A stretch of 64,000 nucleotides of DNA. It comes from Aurantiacibacter sp. D1-12 (GTDB lineage: Bacteria > Pseudomonadota > Alphaproteobacteria > Sphingomonadales > Sphingomonadaceae). The first letter of the stretch is position 1. Each line of letters starts with the position of its first letter. A program made the translations under genes and the position numbers. Below are positions 51,422-61,434 of the stretch, piece after piece. The stretch is from contig NZ_JAPJZJ010000002.1 in the NCBI RefSeq assembly GCF_028858515.1, forward strand, positions 310,001 to 374,000. Reading direction: 5' to 3'. The notes under the pieces were generated by a model. It searched no databases. It was not told the origin of the DNA and worked only from the letters and a program-made list of their open reading frames with translations.

Positions 51422-52942
51422 ATGTCAGACGAAGATCTCCTTATCCGCCAGGACGCCAAGCCGGGCGATGATGCGCCCAAGACCAATGCCATGCCCGCCA
51501 ACTTGGAGGCGGAGGCCGCATTTATCGGCGCAGTGCTGATCGACAATGGCGTGCTGGAAGAGCTGCCGGTGGAGCTGCAACCGCAGCATTTCTACGCGCC
51601 CGTGCACCAGCGCATTTTCGACCGCGTATTGGTAGGCGTGGAAAAACAGATGGTCGTCACTCCGGTGACGCTGAAGCCCTATTTCGAGAAGGATGAGGGG
51701 CTCAAGGAACTGGGCGGCACCGCCTATCTCGCGCAGCTGACCGCGGATGGTCAGGGCCTGCTCGCTCCGCGTGAACTAGCACAACAGATTTATGACCTCG
51801 CGCTACTACGCGAACTGGTCGGCGTGGGCCGCGAACTGGTCGAAGGCGCGCTCGATACGTCAGAAGATGTCGCGCCATCGAAGCAGATCGAAAATGCCGA
51901 GGCGCGGCTGTTCTCGGTCGCTGAAGGCGCGACCACCGACAAGGGCGGCACCAGCTTCCGTAGTGCGTCGATGGAAGCCATCCGCATGGTCGAAGCGGCG
52001 ATGAATTCGGGCGGAGGTCTGTCGGGCAAGACGACGGGTCTGGAACTGATCGACAACAAGACCGCCGGCCTGCACAATTCCGACTTGATCATCCTCGCCG
52101 GACGTCCGGGCATGGGCAAGAGCTCGCTCGCCATGAACATCGCCTTCAACTGCGCGGAAGAACATCTGAAGTGGGAGCGCGATGGCGGCCCGCACAATTA
52201 CGGCGCACCGGCGGCCTTCTTCAGCCTGGAAATGAGCGCCGATCAGCTCGCGACGCGAATTCTCGCCGAGCAGGCAGAGGTTTCCTCCGAAGCGCTGCGT
52301 TCGGGCAAGCTCAACCGTGACGAGTTCCAGAAACTCTCCTACGCCGCGCAAAAGCTCTCCGAGCTGCCACTCTATATCGACGATACGCCCGCGCTCACCA
52401 TTTCCGCGCTGCGCACCCGCGCACGGCGCCTAAAACGGCGGCACGATATCGGCCTGATCGTGGTCGACTACCTGCAACTGCTGCAGGGATCGGGCCGCGC
52501 GAGCGACAATCGCGTGAACGAAATCTCGGAAATCAGCCGTGGCCTGAAGACGCTCGCCAAGGAACTGCAGGTTCCAGTGATCGCGCTCTCGCAGCTAAGC
52601 CGTGCGGTGGAGCAACGCGAAGACAAACGCCCGATGCTCTCCGACCTGCGCGAATCGGGCTCTATCGAGCAGGACGCCGACATGGTGTGGTTCATCTTCC
52701 GCGCAGAATACTACCACGAGGCGCTGCGCCCCGACATGCCCAGCGAAACATCGTCCGAGGCCGATCAGGAGAAGTACCGCGTCTGGGAAGACCGCTTCCT
52801 CGAGCTGAAGAACCGCGCGACGCTGATCGTCGCCAAGCAGCGCCACGGCTCCACCGGCAATGTCCCGCTGCATTTCCAGAGCGAGTTCACCAAGTTCACC
52901 TCGCCCAATCTGAAGGACTATTCGGACTACGGGTTCGAGTAG
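51422..52942 (+). CDS. dnaB: Replicative DNA helicase DnaB
   Basis: 506 residues from MSDEDLLIRQ (51422). N-terminal DnaB_N domain (about 30-135, NLEAEAAFIGAVLIDNGVLEEL), linker, and RecA-like DnaB_C domain: Walker A ILAGRPGMGKSSLAMN, FFSLEMSADQLATRIL, Walker B LIVVDYLQLL, ALSQLSRAVEQREDKRP and SIEQDADMVWFIFR. It unwinds the replication fork ahead of the polymerase. It is monocistronic; no intein is present. Confidence 0.97.
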   Translation: MSDEDLLIRQDAKPGDDAPKTNAMPANLEAEAAFIGAVLIDNGVLEELPVELQPQHFYAPVHQRIFDRVLVGVEKQMVVTPVTLKPYFEKDEGLKELGGTAYLAQLTADGQGLLAPRELAQQIYDLALLRELVGVGRELVEGALDTSEDVAPSKQIENAEARLFSVAEGATTDKGGTSFRSASMEAIRMVEAAMNSGGGLSGKTTGLELIDNKTAGLHNSDLIILAGRPGMGKSSLAMNIAFNCAEEHLKWERDGGPHNYGAPAAFFSLEMSADQLATRILAEQAEVSSEALRSGKLNRDEFQKLSYAAQKLSELPLYIDDTPALTISALRTRARRLKRRHDIGLIVVDYLQLLQGSGRASDNRVNEISEISRGLKTLAKELQVPVIALSQLSRAVEQREDKRPMLSDLRESGSIEQDADMVWFIFRAEYYHEALRPDMPSETSSEADQEKYRVWEDRFLELKNRATLIVAKQRHGSTGNVPLHFQSEFTKFTSPNLKDYSDYGFE

Positions 52943-52949
52943 GCGTGCC

Positions 52950-54122
52950 TTACGGATTGAGTCGGCGCGTTACGGTGTAATCGAGCAGGTACACCAGGCT
53001 CCAGCTAAGCCACCACTTGAAGAGCGCCCAAGGGTTAGAGCGTTTGCGATGGAGTTGCGGCGTTATCTCTTCGGACGCATCGCGCAGCTCCGCAATATAG
53101 CAGCGCATTCGATCCGCCAGTTCCTCATCTTCCACCCGGATCATCATTTCCAGATTGATACGGATAGAGCGATGATCGAAATTGGCACTGCCAAAGTAGG
53201 TGAATTCGTCCACCACCAACAGCTTCATATGCAGCTTGCAGGGCTGAAACTCGAAGATCCGCGCCCCTGCTTTCAGCAGCTTTCGGTAAAGAGCACGCGA
53301 TGCGCCAATGGTTGCGCCATTGTCTGACTTGGCCGCCATCACGAGGTTGACCTTGCCACGATCGGCTACCTTGCGGATCAGGCGCCTGTAGCTGAGCGGG
53401 GGCGAGAAATAGGCCATCACCATGTCGAGGCGGCGAGCGCGATTGAAATCGCGCTTGATGTACTGTTCCCAACCGCTGGGAATGCGCGTTGGCCCGCCCA
53501 CCAGCAGCCGCACGCGAGCGTCACCCGGGTCCCACTCGCGCACCATGCTGCGCACCGCGCGGTACTGCGCATTCGGGTCATGCGCCCACCCAGAGATCTG
53601 CGCGAACCAATCGCGCAGGCGCGCCACCACAGGGCCTTGCACAATCACACCGAGGTCCGCCCAACCGTTCTCTTCGGGTGGCTTGAAGTAGTGGTCTGAT
53701 ACGTTGAAACCGCCGACAATTGCGGTCTCATCATCGATGATGCACATCTTCTGGTGGTTTCGGATCAGATAGCGCGTGTTCCAGCGCGGATTGAAGAAGG
53801 CGAAGCGGCCGCCGGCGTCTATGATTGGCGCGAAGAAATCGTCTCCGGCATCGGTGCCGAAGCGGTCCACGACCAGATCGACATCGACCCCGCGTTCTGC
53901 CGCGCGGACAATGGCATCGCGCACGGGGCCACCGGCCTCGTCATCCTGGAACATGTAGTAGAAGATCTCGAGCCGGTGCCTGGCCTCCTCTATCGAGGCG
54001 AGCAGCGCCTGATACCGCTGCCCGCCATCGGGCATGAAGGTGAACACGTGGCCTTGCGTTTCATGGGTGAAGACCGCGGGGAAATCGTGGGCGCAAGGAT
54101 CGGGTTCGGCATACATCGGCAC
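52950..54122 (-). CDS. Phospholipase D-family cardiolipin synthase-like protein
   Basis: 390 residues. Two HKD motifs are complete: [21 protein letters not shown] (variant N in place of upstream positions) and [22 protein letters not shown]. Neighbouring segments ([30 protein letters not shown]) match the cardiolipin synthase group. There is no N-terminal membrane pair as in ClsA, but a C-terminal hydrophobic stretch ([19 protein letters not shown]) may anchor it. It probably makes cardiolipin or another phospholipid. It converges on dnaB. Confidence 0.9.
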   Translation of the reverse strand: MPMYAEPDPCAHDFPAVFTHETQGHVFTFMPDGGQRYQALLASIEEARHRLEIFYYMFQDDEAGGPVRDAIVRAAERGVDVDLVVDRFGTDAGDDFFAPIIDAGGRFAFFNPRWNTRYLIRNHQKMCIIDDETAIVGGFNVSDHYFKPPEENGWADLGVIVQGPVVARLRDWFAQISGWAHDPNAQYRAVRSMVREWDPGDARVRLLVGGPTRIPSGWEQYIKRDFNRARRLDMVMAYFSPPLSYRRLIRKVADRGKVNLVMAAKSDNGATIGASRALYRKLLKAGARIFEFQPCKLHMKLLVVDEFTYFGSANFDHRSIRINLEMMIRVEDEELADRMRCYIAELRDASEEITPQLHRKRSNPWALFKWWLSWSLVYLLDYTVTRRLNP

Positions 54123-54247
54123 TGTCTTTGGCGGCCTTCGTTAGCGAGGGCAAGCTCGCTTACGCCCCGTGTAATTTCCTTGACCAGAGCGGCGCTTCGC
54201 CCTATCTGCAGCGCTTTCCGGCAACACCAGAATCATCGGAGTGCCCT

Positions 54248-54592
54248 ATGGCGCGCGTTACCGTCGAAGATTGCGTCGACAAAGTTCCTAACCGTTTTGA
54301 CCTCGTCCTGCTTGCTGCACAGCGTGCGCGTGAAGTATCGGGCGGCGCTGAAATTACCCTCGATCGTGACCGGGACAAGAACCCCGTTGTGGCTCTTCGC
54401 GAGATTGCCGAACAGACAATCAAGCCAAAGCATCTGCAAGAATCGCTAGTCCAGTCGCTGCAGCAAATCCTGCCGGACGATGAGGACGAAGCCGATGATG
54501 TCGGCTCGCTGAGCCAGTCGGCAGAAGCCATGCGCCTGTCCGCTGCTGCGCCGACGCGTTCGACCTCAATCGGTGCCGATTACGACGGCTGA
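54248..54592 (+). CDS. rpoZ: RNA polymerase omega subunit
   Basis: 114 residues from [20 protein letters not shown] (ATG 54248), the omega signature, with [13 protein letters not shown] and [20 protein letters not shown]. The C-terminal third is an acidic tail. It helps assemble and stabilise RNA polymerase. It has its own leader and a terminator at 54614. No spoT or gmk is adjacent. Confidence 0.95.
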   Translation: MARVTVEDCVDKVPNRFDLVLLAAQRAREVSGGAEITLDRDRDKNPVVALREIAEQTIKPKHLQESLVQSLQQILPDDEDEADDVGSLSQSAEAMRLSAAAPTRSTSIGADYDG

Positions 54593-54613
54593 GCCATTTG
54601 CAGACATTGCACT

Positions 54614-54645
54614 AAAAGGGCCGCGCCGCAGGGTGCGGCCCTTTT
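54614..54645. terminator. Bidirectional terminator after rpoZ
   Basis: AAAAGGGCCGC (54614-54624), 10-base loop, GCGGCCCTTTT (54635-54645). Eleven-base perfect stem with T-rich tails on both strands; serves rpoZ and the convergent hydroxylase gene. Confidence 0.9.
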
Positions 54646-54649
54646 CGTA

Positions 54650-55450
54650 TCAGCGCTTCACGAATGGCAGCCAAAGGCTGAAACCGAGCTGCGCAGTGCG
54701 GGTATCACGCCATTCTTCCAGCCCGATCTCCATTTGCCGCTGTGGCTGCGATGCCTCCGCCGTATAGGTGTCAAACAGCCGATCCCATAGTGACAGCGCG
54801 GTGCCGTAATTGCTGTTCGTCTCCGTCACTCGCGGGGAATGGTGGATGCGGTGCATGGTAGGCGTAACCAGCAGTGTCCGCACCGCCCGGTCGAGCCGCG
54901 GCGGAAGCGCAAGGTTGCTGTGCGTGATCAGAGTCGCGACCGCAAAGCCCACCTCGAACACGGCGACTACCAATGCCGGAGCGCCCAGCGCGATGACCAC
55001 GCAAACCTTCCAGACCATCGAGAGCACGATCTCGAACGGATGGAAGCGGGCAGCCGTGCTCACGTCGAAGTCGATATCGCTGTGATGCACGCGGTGCATG
55101 CGCCAAAGCAGGGGAATGCGGTGCGTGACGACATGTTGCAGCCACAAGGCAAAGTCGAGCGCGAGCAGTGTGACAACAAAGACCAGCCAACCGGGCAAAG
55201 TCACGAGGTTGAACAGGCCCCAGCCATTTTCCGCCGCCAGCATCGCAGCACCCACCATCGCGATCGGCAACAGTAGCCGAACAGCGAGTGTGTCCAGCGC
55301 GAACAAGGCGATGTTTGTGAACCAGCGCGCGCTCTTCGATTGACTTGCACGGCGGAATGGCGCGGCGAGCTCCAGCACAGCAAGGAGTGTGAAGACCCCA
55401 GCCATAACAGCCAGCCCGGCAAGCGGCGCGATGGGAGCAGCGGTGTGCAT
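54650..55450 (-). CDS. Sterol desaturase/fatty acid hydroxylase family protein
   Basis: 266 residues from MHTAAPIAPL (ATG 55450). About four membrane helices and the di-iron histidine boxes of the family: HVVTH, HRVHH (WRMHRVHHSD) and HRIHH (MHRIHHSPRVTE), with a further H in ITHSNLAL. Such membrane enzymes hydroxylate or desaturate lipids, sterols or carotenoids. The substrate is unknown and no carotenoid gene is nearby. The longer frame upstream (MECSPARQ) is less likely. Confidence 0.9.
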   Translation of the reverse strand: MHTAAPIAPLAGLAVMAGVFTLLAVLELAAPFRRASQSKSARWFTNIALFALDTLAVRLLLPIAMVGAAMLAAENGWGLFNLVTLPGWLVFVVTLLALDFALWLQHVVTHRIPLLWRMHRVHHSDIDFDVSTAARFHPFEIVLSMVWKVCVVIALGAPALVVAVFEVGFAVATLITHSNLALPPRLDRAVRTLLVTPTMHRIHHSPRVTETNSNYGTALSLWDRLFDTYTAEASQPQRQMEIGLEEWRDTRTAQLGFSLWLPFVKR

Positions 55451-55559
55451 CGCCGCTATTTGGCGCGCAGGGCTGCACTCCACAAGTCCTTCTCGTGTGC
55501 ACGATTGCCTCTCTCCCGCTCGCGCCTATACTGGGCCCTCGCGCCAACAGGGGGTCATA

Positions 55560-56669
55560 ATGAGCGACATAATCGGCGGGCTTGGATCGGTGGCGGAAGG
55601 CGGCCTGTTCAGCCGAGCGCTCGAGCCGAGCTCCGGTGCCAAGGATGCCCATCCCGACCAACCCGATGAATGCCTCAACTGCGGCACGCCTCTGACCGGC
55701 GCCTACTGCCAGGCTTGCGGGCAGCGCGGGCATCTCCACCGCACGATCGGCGGCTTTGTTCACGATCTTTTGCACGGCGCGCTGCATCTCGATGGCAAGC
55801 TGTGGCGCACGCTGCCGATGCTGATCTTCCGCCCGGGTCGCCTTACCCGCCGCTATATTGATGGCAAACGTGCGCGCTTTGTTTCCCCGATGGCGCTGTT
55901 CCTGTTCAGTGTGTTTCTGATGTTCGCGGTGTTTCAGGTTGTCGGCATCACGGCACCTACCGAATTCAATCCAGAGCAGCCTGCCCAGCAAACTATCGAG
56001 CAAGCGCGCGACCAACTGACTGTCCTTCAGGAGCAGGTGGAACAGCCGGAATTGACGGAGGCAGAACGGCAAGAGTTGACGGACCAGATTACCGCGCTCG
56101 AAACTGCTATCGAAGCAGGCGGGCAGTTGGTCCCTGCGGAAGGCGGCCTCACCACATCACAGGACGAAGACGGCACATTCCGCGCCGATTTGAGCGAGGA
56201 TGGCAACACACGCATGACGATGAATGCCACCGGGATCGACACGATAGATGAACTGCTGGTCAACAAGTGGAACGATAATCCCGGCCTGATGCTCTACAAG
56301 CTACAGGCCAATGCCTATAAGTTCAGTTGGCTGCTGATCCCGATTTCGATCCCCTTCGTGTGGTTGCTGTTCTTCTGGAAGCGCCGCTTCAAGGCCTATG
56401 ATCACGCGATATTCGTAACCTACTCGCTCAGCTTTATGACGCTGCTTTTTGTGACGCTTTCGGTGCTTGGAGTTATCGGAGTTCCTGTAGCTGTGCTGGT
56501 TATCAGCGGCCTGTTGATCCCGATCCTGCATATCTACAAGCAGCTGAAATACACCTATGAGCTGTCACGTTGGGGCGCGTTCTGGCGCACATTCACGCTC
56601 ACCAATCTGATCGTGTTCATCGTCGTCATGATCTTTGTCTGGCTGCTCTTCCTGCTCGGTGCATTCTGA
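55560..56669 (+). CDS. DUF3667 membrane protein with zinc ribbon
   Basis: 369 residues from MSDIIGGLG (ATG 55560). Cysteine pairs CLNCGTPLTGAYCQACGQ (near 38-55) form a likely zinc ribbon, followed by LHRTIGGFVHDLLHGALHLDGKLWRTLPMLIFRPGRL, the DUF3667 signature. Five to six membrane helices follow, with a long soluble insert between the first and second (Glu/Gln-rich, probably coiled coil, about 145-250). No function is known. It ends at a terminator before the convergent ftsH. Confidence 0.85.
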   Translation: MSDIIGGLGSVAEGGLFSRALEPSSGAKDAHPDQPDECLNCGTPLTGAYCQACGQRGHLHRTIGGFVHDLLHGALHLDGKLWRTLPMLIFRPGRLTRRYIDGKRARFVSPMALFLFSVFLMFAVFQVVGITAPTEFNPEQPAQQTIEQARDQLTVLQEQVEQPELTEAERQELTDQITALETAIEAGGQLVPAEGGLTTSQDEDGTFRADLSEDGNTRMTMNATGIDTIDELLVNKWNDNPGLMLYKLQANAYKFSWLLIPISIPFVWLLFFWKRRFKAYDHAIFVTYSLSFMTLLFVTLSVLGVIGVPVAVLVISGLLIPILHIYKQLKYTYELSRWGAFWRTFTLTNLIVFIVVMIFVWLLFLLGAF

Positions 56670-56681
56670 CAGTGCCATAAC

Positions 56682-56715
56682 AAAAGGGCAGCGCATCGCT
56701 GCACCGCCCTTTTTG
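56682..56715. terminator. Terminator between the DUF3667 gene and ftsH
   Basis: AAAAGGGC (56682-56689) and GCCCTTTTT (56706-56714), with inner GCAGCG-type pairing in the loop. It can act on both strands. Confidence 0.8.
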
Positions 56716-56742
56716 TCTCGGTCTAAGCTGTAGGAAAGCGCT

Positions 56743-58686
<1,944 letters not shown>

Positions 58687-58794
58687 GCTCAGGGCATCCT
58701 TTCGTGGAGCCAATGTAGGCTTGGCCGTGTGAATGACAAGATAACGGCACGCTCCTCTTTTGCAGGCGTTTTCCGATCACTGTGAACGGTGTTC

Positions 58795-58842
58795 CCGATC
58801 CAACAGGGTGTGACAGGTGTGACAGTGTCCTGGGCGCAAAAA
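58795..58842. repeat. Dispersed intergenic repeat, copy B
   Basis: Second copy of the 2611-2659 element: CCAACAGGGTGTGACAGG, then TGTGACAGTGT, CTGG and an A-run. It lies about 109-156 bases upstream of the ftsH start, in the same relative orientation as copy A to ruvA. Confidence 0.7.
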
Positions 58843-59005
58843 TCGCAGGCGCAAATTTCACCGTTATTCCAGTGTTCTAAGTGACGAATGAGCATCGTTA
58901 CGATCATCTCCGCAAGGCTGCCGGATGCCGCTGCCTGTAGGAAAGCCATTTCCCCTCTCACCGCCTTTAGAGCGTCAAGCATCCCAATCCTTTTGACAAG
59001 GTCGC

Positions 59006-59034
59006 TTGACATTTTGCGAATCGATGTCTAGGTT
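59006..59034 (+). promoter_or_regulatory. Candidate promoter of the XRE/membrane operon
   Basis: TTGACA (59006-59011), 17-base spacer, TAGGTT (59029-59034), 29 bases before the first ATG at 59063. The -35 is consensus; the -10 matches 3 of 6. The SD AAGGGAG follows. Confidence 0.6.
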
Positions 59035-59062
59035 CCTTTACATCAATTCAAGGGAGCTTGAC

Positions 59063-59257
59063 ATGAGTGACATTCAAAACGCGCTGGTCTGGGGCGCTGC
59101 GATTATCGTTTTTGCGCTGCTGGCCGTGTCAGGCCCGATCGAAAGCGATGTTGCCCAGACAATGTTGATCATTTTGCCAGTGCTGGCGTGGAGCACGCTG
59201 GGCGCAAAGCGCAGTTGCCTGCCCTGCCCGCTGGCCCGAACCGGAGAAAAATCATGA
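59063..59257 (+). CDS. Small two-helix membrane protein
   Basis: 64 residues from MSDIQNALVWGAAIIVFALL (ATG 59063, SD AAGGGAG). Two hydrophobic segments (about 8-22 and 32-47) with a short GPIESD turn, then a basic tail with two cysteines. The first 50 residues resemble the N-terminus of the 198-residue protein encoded at 59676 (both: hydrophobic, G-[PA]-IE turn, hydrophobic). The stop overlaps the next start, so it is coupled. No named family. Confidence 0.75.
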   Translation: MSDIQNALVWGAAIIVFALLAVSGPIESDVAQTMLIILPVLAWSTLGAKRSCLPCPLARTGEKS

Positions 59258-59679
59258 GCTTTGCCAAACGCACCAAGCCGGAAAAGATGCGCTATCTTGT
59301 CCGTATTGCGGTGGCGATGGTGATCTATTTGGGATCGCTTTTTGCAGCCGAAATACTGATCGAAGATCGCGGGATGACAGGGCCGCTGGCATATATGCTG
59401 GCAGCCCTGCCCGGGCTTTCCTTCGCCGCCATTTTCTGGATTTTCGTTCGCCTGATCGTGGAGGAGCGGGACGAGTTCTTCCGCATGCTCTACGTGCGCC
59501 AGATCCTGGTCGCGACAGGCCTCGCGCTGACTGCAGCGGCGGTCTGGGGCTTTCTGGAGACCTATATGCCCGTGCCGCACGTGCGCGCCTTCTGGTGGCC
59601 CACCATCTGGTGTTTCGGCCTGGGTATCGGAGCGATCTACAACAAGATCACGATGGGCACTTTCGGGGAGTGTGCATGA
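59254..59679 (+). CDS. Membrane protein with WGFLET motif, paralog of downstream gene
   Basis: 141 residues from MSFAKRTKPEK (ATG 59254), four membrane helices. The sequence FVRLIVEERDEFFRM, then AAVWGFLETYMPVPHVRAF and WCFGLGIG is closely mirrored in the next gene (VRYLQEEHDEYLRL, GTGWGFLETFDLVPHIWAW, WAIGLGIG). So this protein matches the C-terminal two thirds of the 198-residue protein. Function unknown. It overlaps both neighbours by four bases. Confidence 0.8.
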   Translation: MSFAKRTKPEKMRYLVRIAVAMVIYLGSLFAAEILIEDRGMTGPLAYMLAALPGLSFAAIFWIFVRLIVEERDEFFRMLYVRQILVATGLALTAAAVWGFLETYMPVPHVRAFWWPTIWCFGLGIGAIYNKITMGTFGECA

Positions 59680-60272
59680 TGACAGAAGCTGTTCAATCAA
59701 CCGCCAAACCCGGCGTCTGGGCCGGCCTGTTCTGCACCAACATGGCGCTGATATTCGTGCTCTCCATCACAGGAGCCATCGAGCATCCGGTGCCGATGAT
59801 CCTGCTGGCGTGCAACATGGTTCTGCTCATCCCGCTCGTGAAATCCGCGAGCAGGGCGCAGGAAGAAAAGGGCGCGGTTTCCAAAGCCATGCGCGCCTAC
59901 AACCGCCGCTTTCTCACTTTCAGCTTCATTTACATGGTGGTGATGCTGGGTGCGGCTTTTGCCGCGGGCAAACTCGCCGAAGGATCGCCCGCCATGTGGG
60001 TGCTCGCCGTGCTGCCGATGCTCCCTGCTTTCGGAATGATCTGGGCGATGGTGCGATACCTGCAGGAAGAGCATGACGAGTATCTGCGCCTGCGCGCGGT
60101 CAACGCATCGATGGTCGGGCTTGGTCTTGTTCTGGTACTCGGCACCGGGTGGGGCTTTCTCGAAACCTTCGACCTTGTCCCGCACATATGGGCATGGTGG
60201 GTCTTCCCCGCCTGGGCGATTGGCCTCGGCATCGGCATGGCGCTGCCCGAACGCGGTGGAGAGGTCTCGTGA
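59676..60272 (+). CDS. Membrane protein, fused-type paralog
   Basis: 198 residues from ATG 59676 (or the next codon). About six helices. Residues 1-55 resemble the 64-residue protein and 56-198 the 141-residue protein encoded just upstream, so it looks like a fused form of that pair. Conserved parts are the acidic EEHDEYL loop and WGFLETFDLVPH. It is coupled to the XRE gene (GTGA overlap). Confidence 0.8.
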   Translation: MMTEAVQSTAKPGVWAGLFCTNMALIFVLSITGAIEHPVPMILLACNMVLLIPLVKSASRAQEEKGAVSKAMRAYNRRFLTFSFIYMVVMLGAAFAAGKLAEGSPAMWVLAVLPMLPAFGMIWAMVRYLQEEHDEYLRLRAVNASMVGLGLVLVLGTGWGFLETFDLVPHIWAWWVFPAWAIGLGIGMALPERGGEVS

Positions 60273-60484
60273 AGAACCGCCTGCGTGTACTGCGCGCGGA
60301 GCGGGAATGGAGCCAGCAGGATCTGGCCGACCGTCTCGATGTCTCTCGCCAGAGCGTGAATGCCATCGAGACGGGCAAGTACGATCCGTCTCTGCCACTG
60401 GCTTTCAAGCTCGCCGATATTTTCGGCCTCGCCATCGAAGATATTTTCCTGCGCGAGGAAGAGCAGCAGGCCGCTGCCGAATAG
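60269..60484 (+). CDS. XRE-family transcription regulator
   Basis: 71 residues from GTG 60269 (SD GGAGAGG). A single Cro/C1 helix-turn-helix: LRVLRAEREWSQQDLADRLDVSRQSVNAIETGKYDPSLPLAFKLADIFGLAIEDIF, a typical short YgzD/Xre stand-alone regulator. It is the last gene of the four-gene operon and probably controls it through a site near 59006. Such regulators commonly sit beside one or two small membrane proteins in bacteria. Confidence 0.92.
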   Translation: MKNRLRVLRAEREWSQQDLADRLDVSRQSVNAIETGKYDPSLPLAFKLADIFGLAIEDIFLREEEQQAAAE

Positions 60485-60507
60485 CCGGTTAACCAAAGGA
60501 AAAAGTG

Positions 60508-61434
60508 ATGATGATGTTTGGATTCCGCCGTGGGCGGGCACGCCCGATCTTTGCCCTTTTCCTGAGCATCCTGATGCTTGGCATAGGTCTGCTCTGGAGC
60601 ATGTCCGCTGAGGCTCAGAGCGATTTCGAGCCGACCCGTTTCAGCGTCGAAGTTCAGGGCACCGGGCCAGACGTGATCCTCATTCCCGGGCTCTCGACCA
60701 CTCGCGAAGTGTGGCGACCGCATCTCGAAGTGCTCGATGGCCACCGTGTGCATCTGCTGCAGGTACGCGGCTTTGGTGAGGATGCAGGCGTGAATGCCGA
60801 GGGTCCAATCATGGATGGTCTCGTTGCCGAGTTGGCGCAATACATCGAAGCCAAAGGTCTCGATCAGCCCGCCATTGTCGGCCATTCGATGGGTGGTTTC
60901 ATTGCGATGAAGCTGGGCGCTCAGCACCCAGACTTGCCGGGCAAGATTATGATCGTCGACAGTCTGCCGTGGTTCGCCGTGATCCTTGTCCCTGTGGGTT
61001 CGGAACCGGAGCTGGCGCAAGTCGAGCAACAAGCTGAAATGGCGCGCGCGATGCTGCTTTCGATGCATGGACGGGATGTACCTGAAAATGCCAATGACGG
61101 CCTGCTGTCGAGCTACACAACCAATCCGGCCAACCTGCAGACGCTGCGCGATTTGACCGGTGATGCCGATCCGCGCGTAACGGGGCAACTGGTCTACGAG
61201 TTGATGCTCGGCGACATGCGGCAGGGCATTGCCAATATCACCACGCCCGTGACCGTGATCGTGCCACATCGGCCAGGTTTCATGACACCGGAGACCATCC
61301 GTGATTTCTACGCCCGGCAATATGCCGCGCTTCCTGCTGCAGAACTCGTCCTGATCGAACAGGCAGCGCATTTTGTGATGGTGGACCAGCCCGAGGCTTT
61401 TGACGCTGCGGTGAGGACGTTTCTGGCAGATTAG
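60508..61434 (+). CDS. Secreted or membrane-anchored alpha/beta hydrolase
   Basis: 308 residues from ATG 60508 (AAAGGA SD; a run of four possible start codons). N-terminal signal or anchor (about 12-35, ending SAEAQ). Alpha/beta hydrolase fold: oxyanion-hole strand VILIPGLSTTREVW, nucleophile elbow IVGHSMGGFIAMKL (Ser), VTVIVPHRPG and IEQAAHFVMVDQPEAF with the catalytic His. It resembles the hydrolase family near lactonases and esterases. Its stop overlaps the convergent gene. Confidence 0.88.
   Translation: MMMFGFRRGRARPIFALFLSILMLGIGLLWSMSAEAQSDFEPTRFSVEVQGTGPDVILIPGLSTTREVWRPHLEVLDGHRVHLLQVRGFGEDAGVNAEGPIMDGLVAELAQYIEAKGLDQPAIVGHSMGGFIAMKLGAQHPDLPGKIMIVDSLPWFAVILVPVGSEPELAQVEQQAEMARAMLLSMHGRDVPENANDGLLSSYTTNPANLQTLRDLTGDADPRVTGQLVYELMLGDMRQGIANITTPVTVIVPHRPGFMTPETIRDFYARQYAALPAAELVLIEQAAHFVMVDQPEAFDAAVRTFLAD

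Larger units (their letters stand above)
58687..59062. other. Intergenic region between ftsH and the XRE operon
   Basis: 376 bases. It holds the ftsH leader, dispersed repeat copy B (58795-58842), and a candidate plus-strand promoter at 59006-59034. A 107-codon minus-strand frame spans most of it (58689-59012) but runs through the repeat and has no recognisable family, so I do not call it. Confidence 0.5.

Noticed and set aside
54771-56072. 433-codon minus-strand open frame opposite the DUF3667 gene and overlapping the hydroxylase in another frame
   Set aside because: It is antisense to a clear DUF3667 protein and out of frame with the hydroxylase; its product is His/Arg/Ala-rich with no domain, typical of shadow frames in GC-rich DNA.
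58689-59012. 107-codon minus-strand open frame upstream of ftsH
   Set aside because: It passes through the dispersed repeat, changes character there and has no family; the first 60 codons could be a remnant, but there is no firm support.
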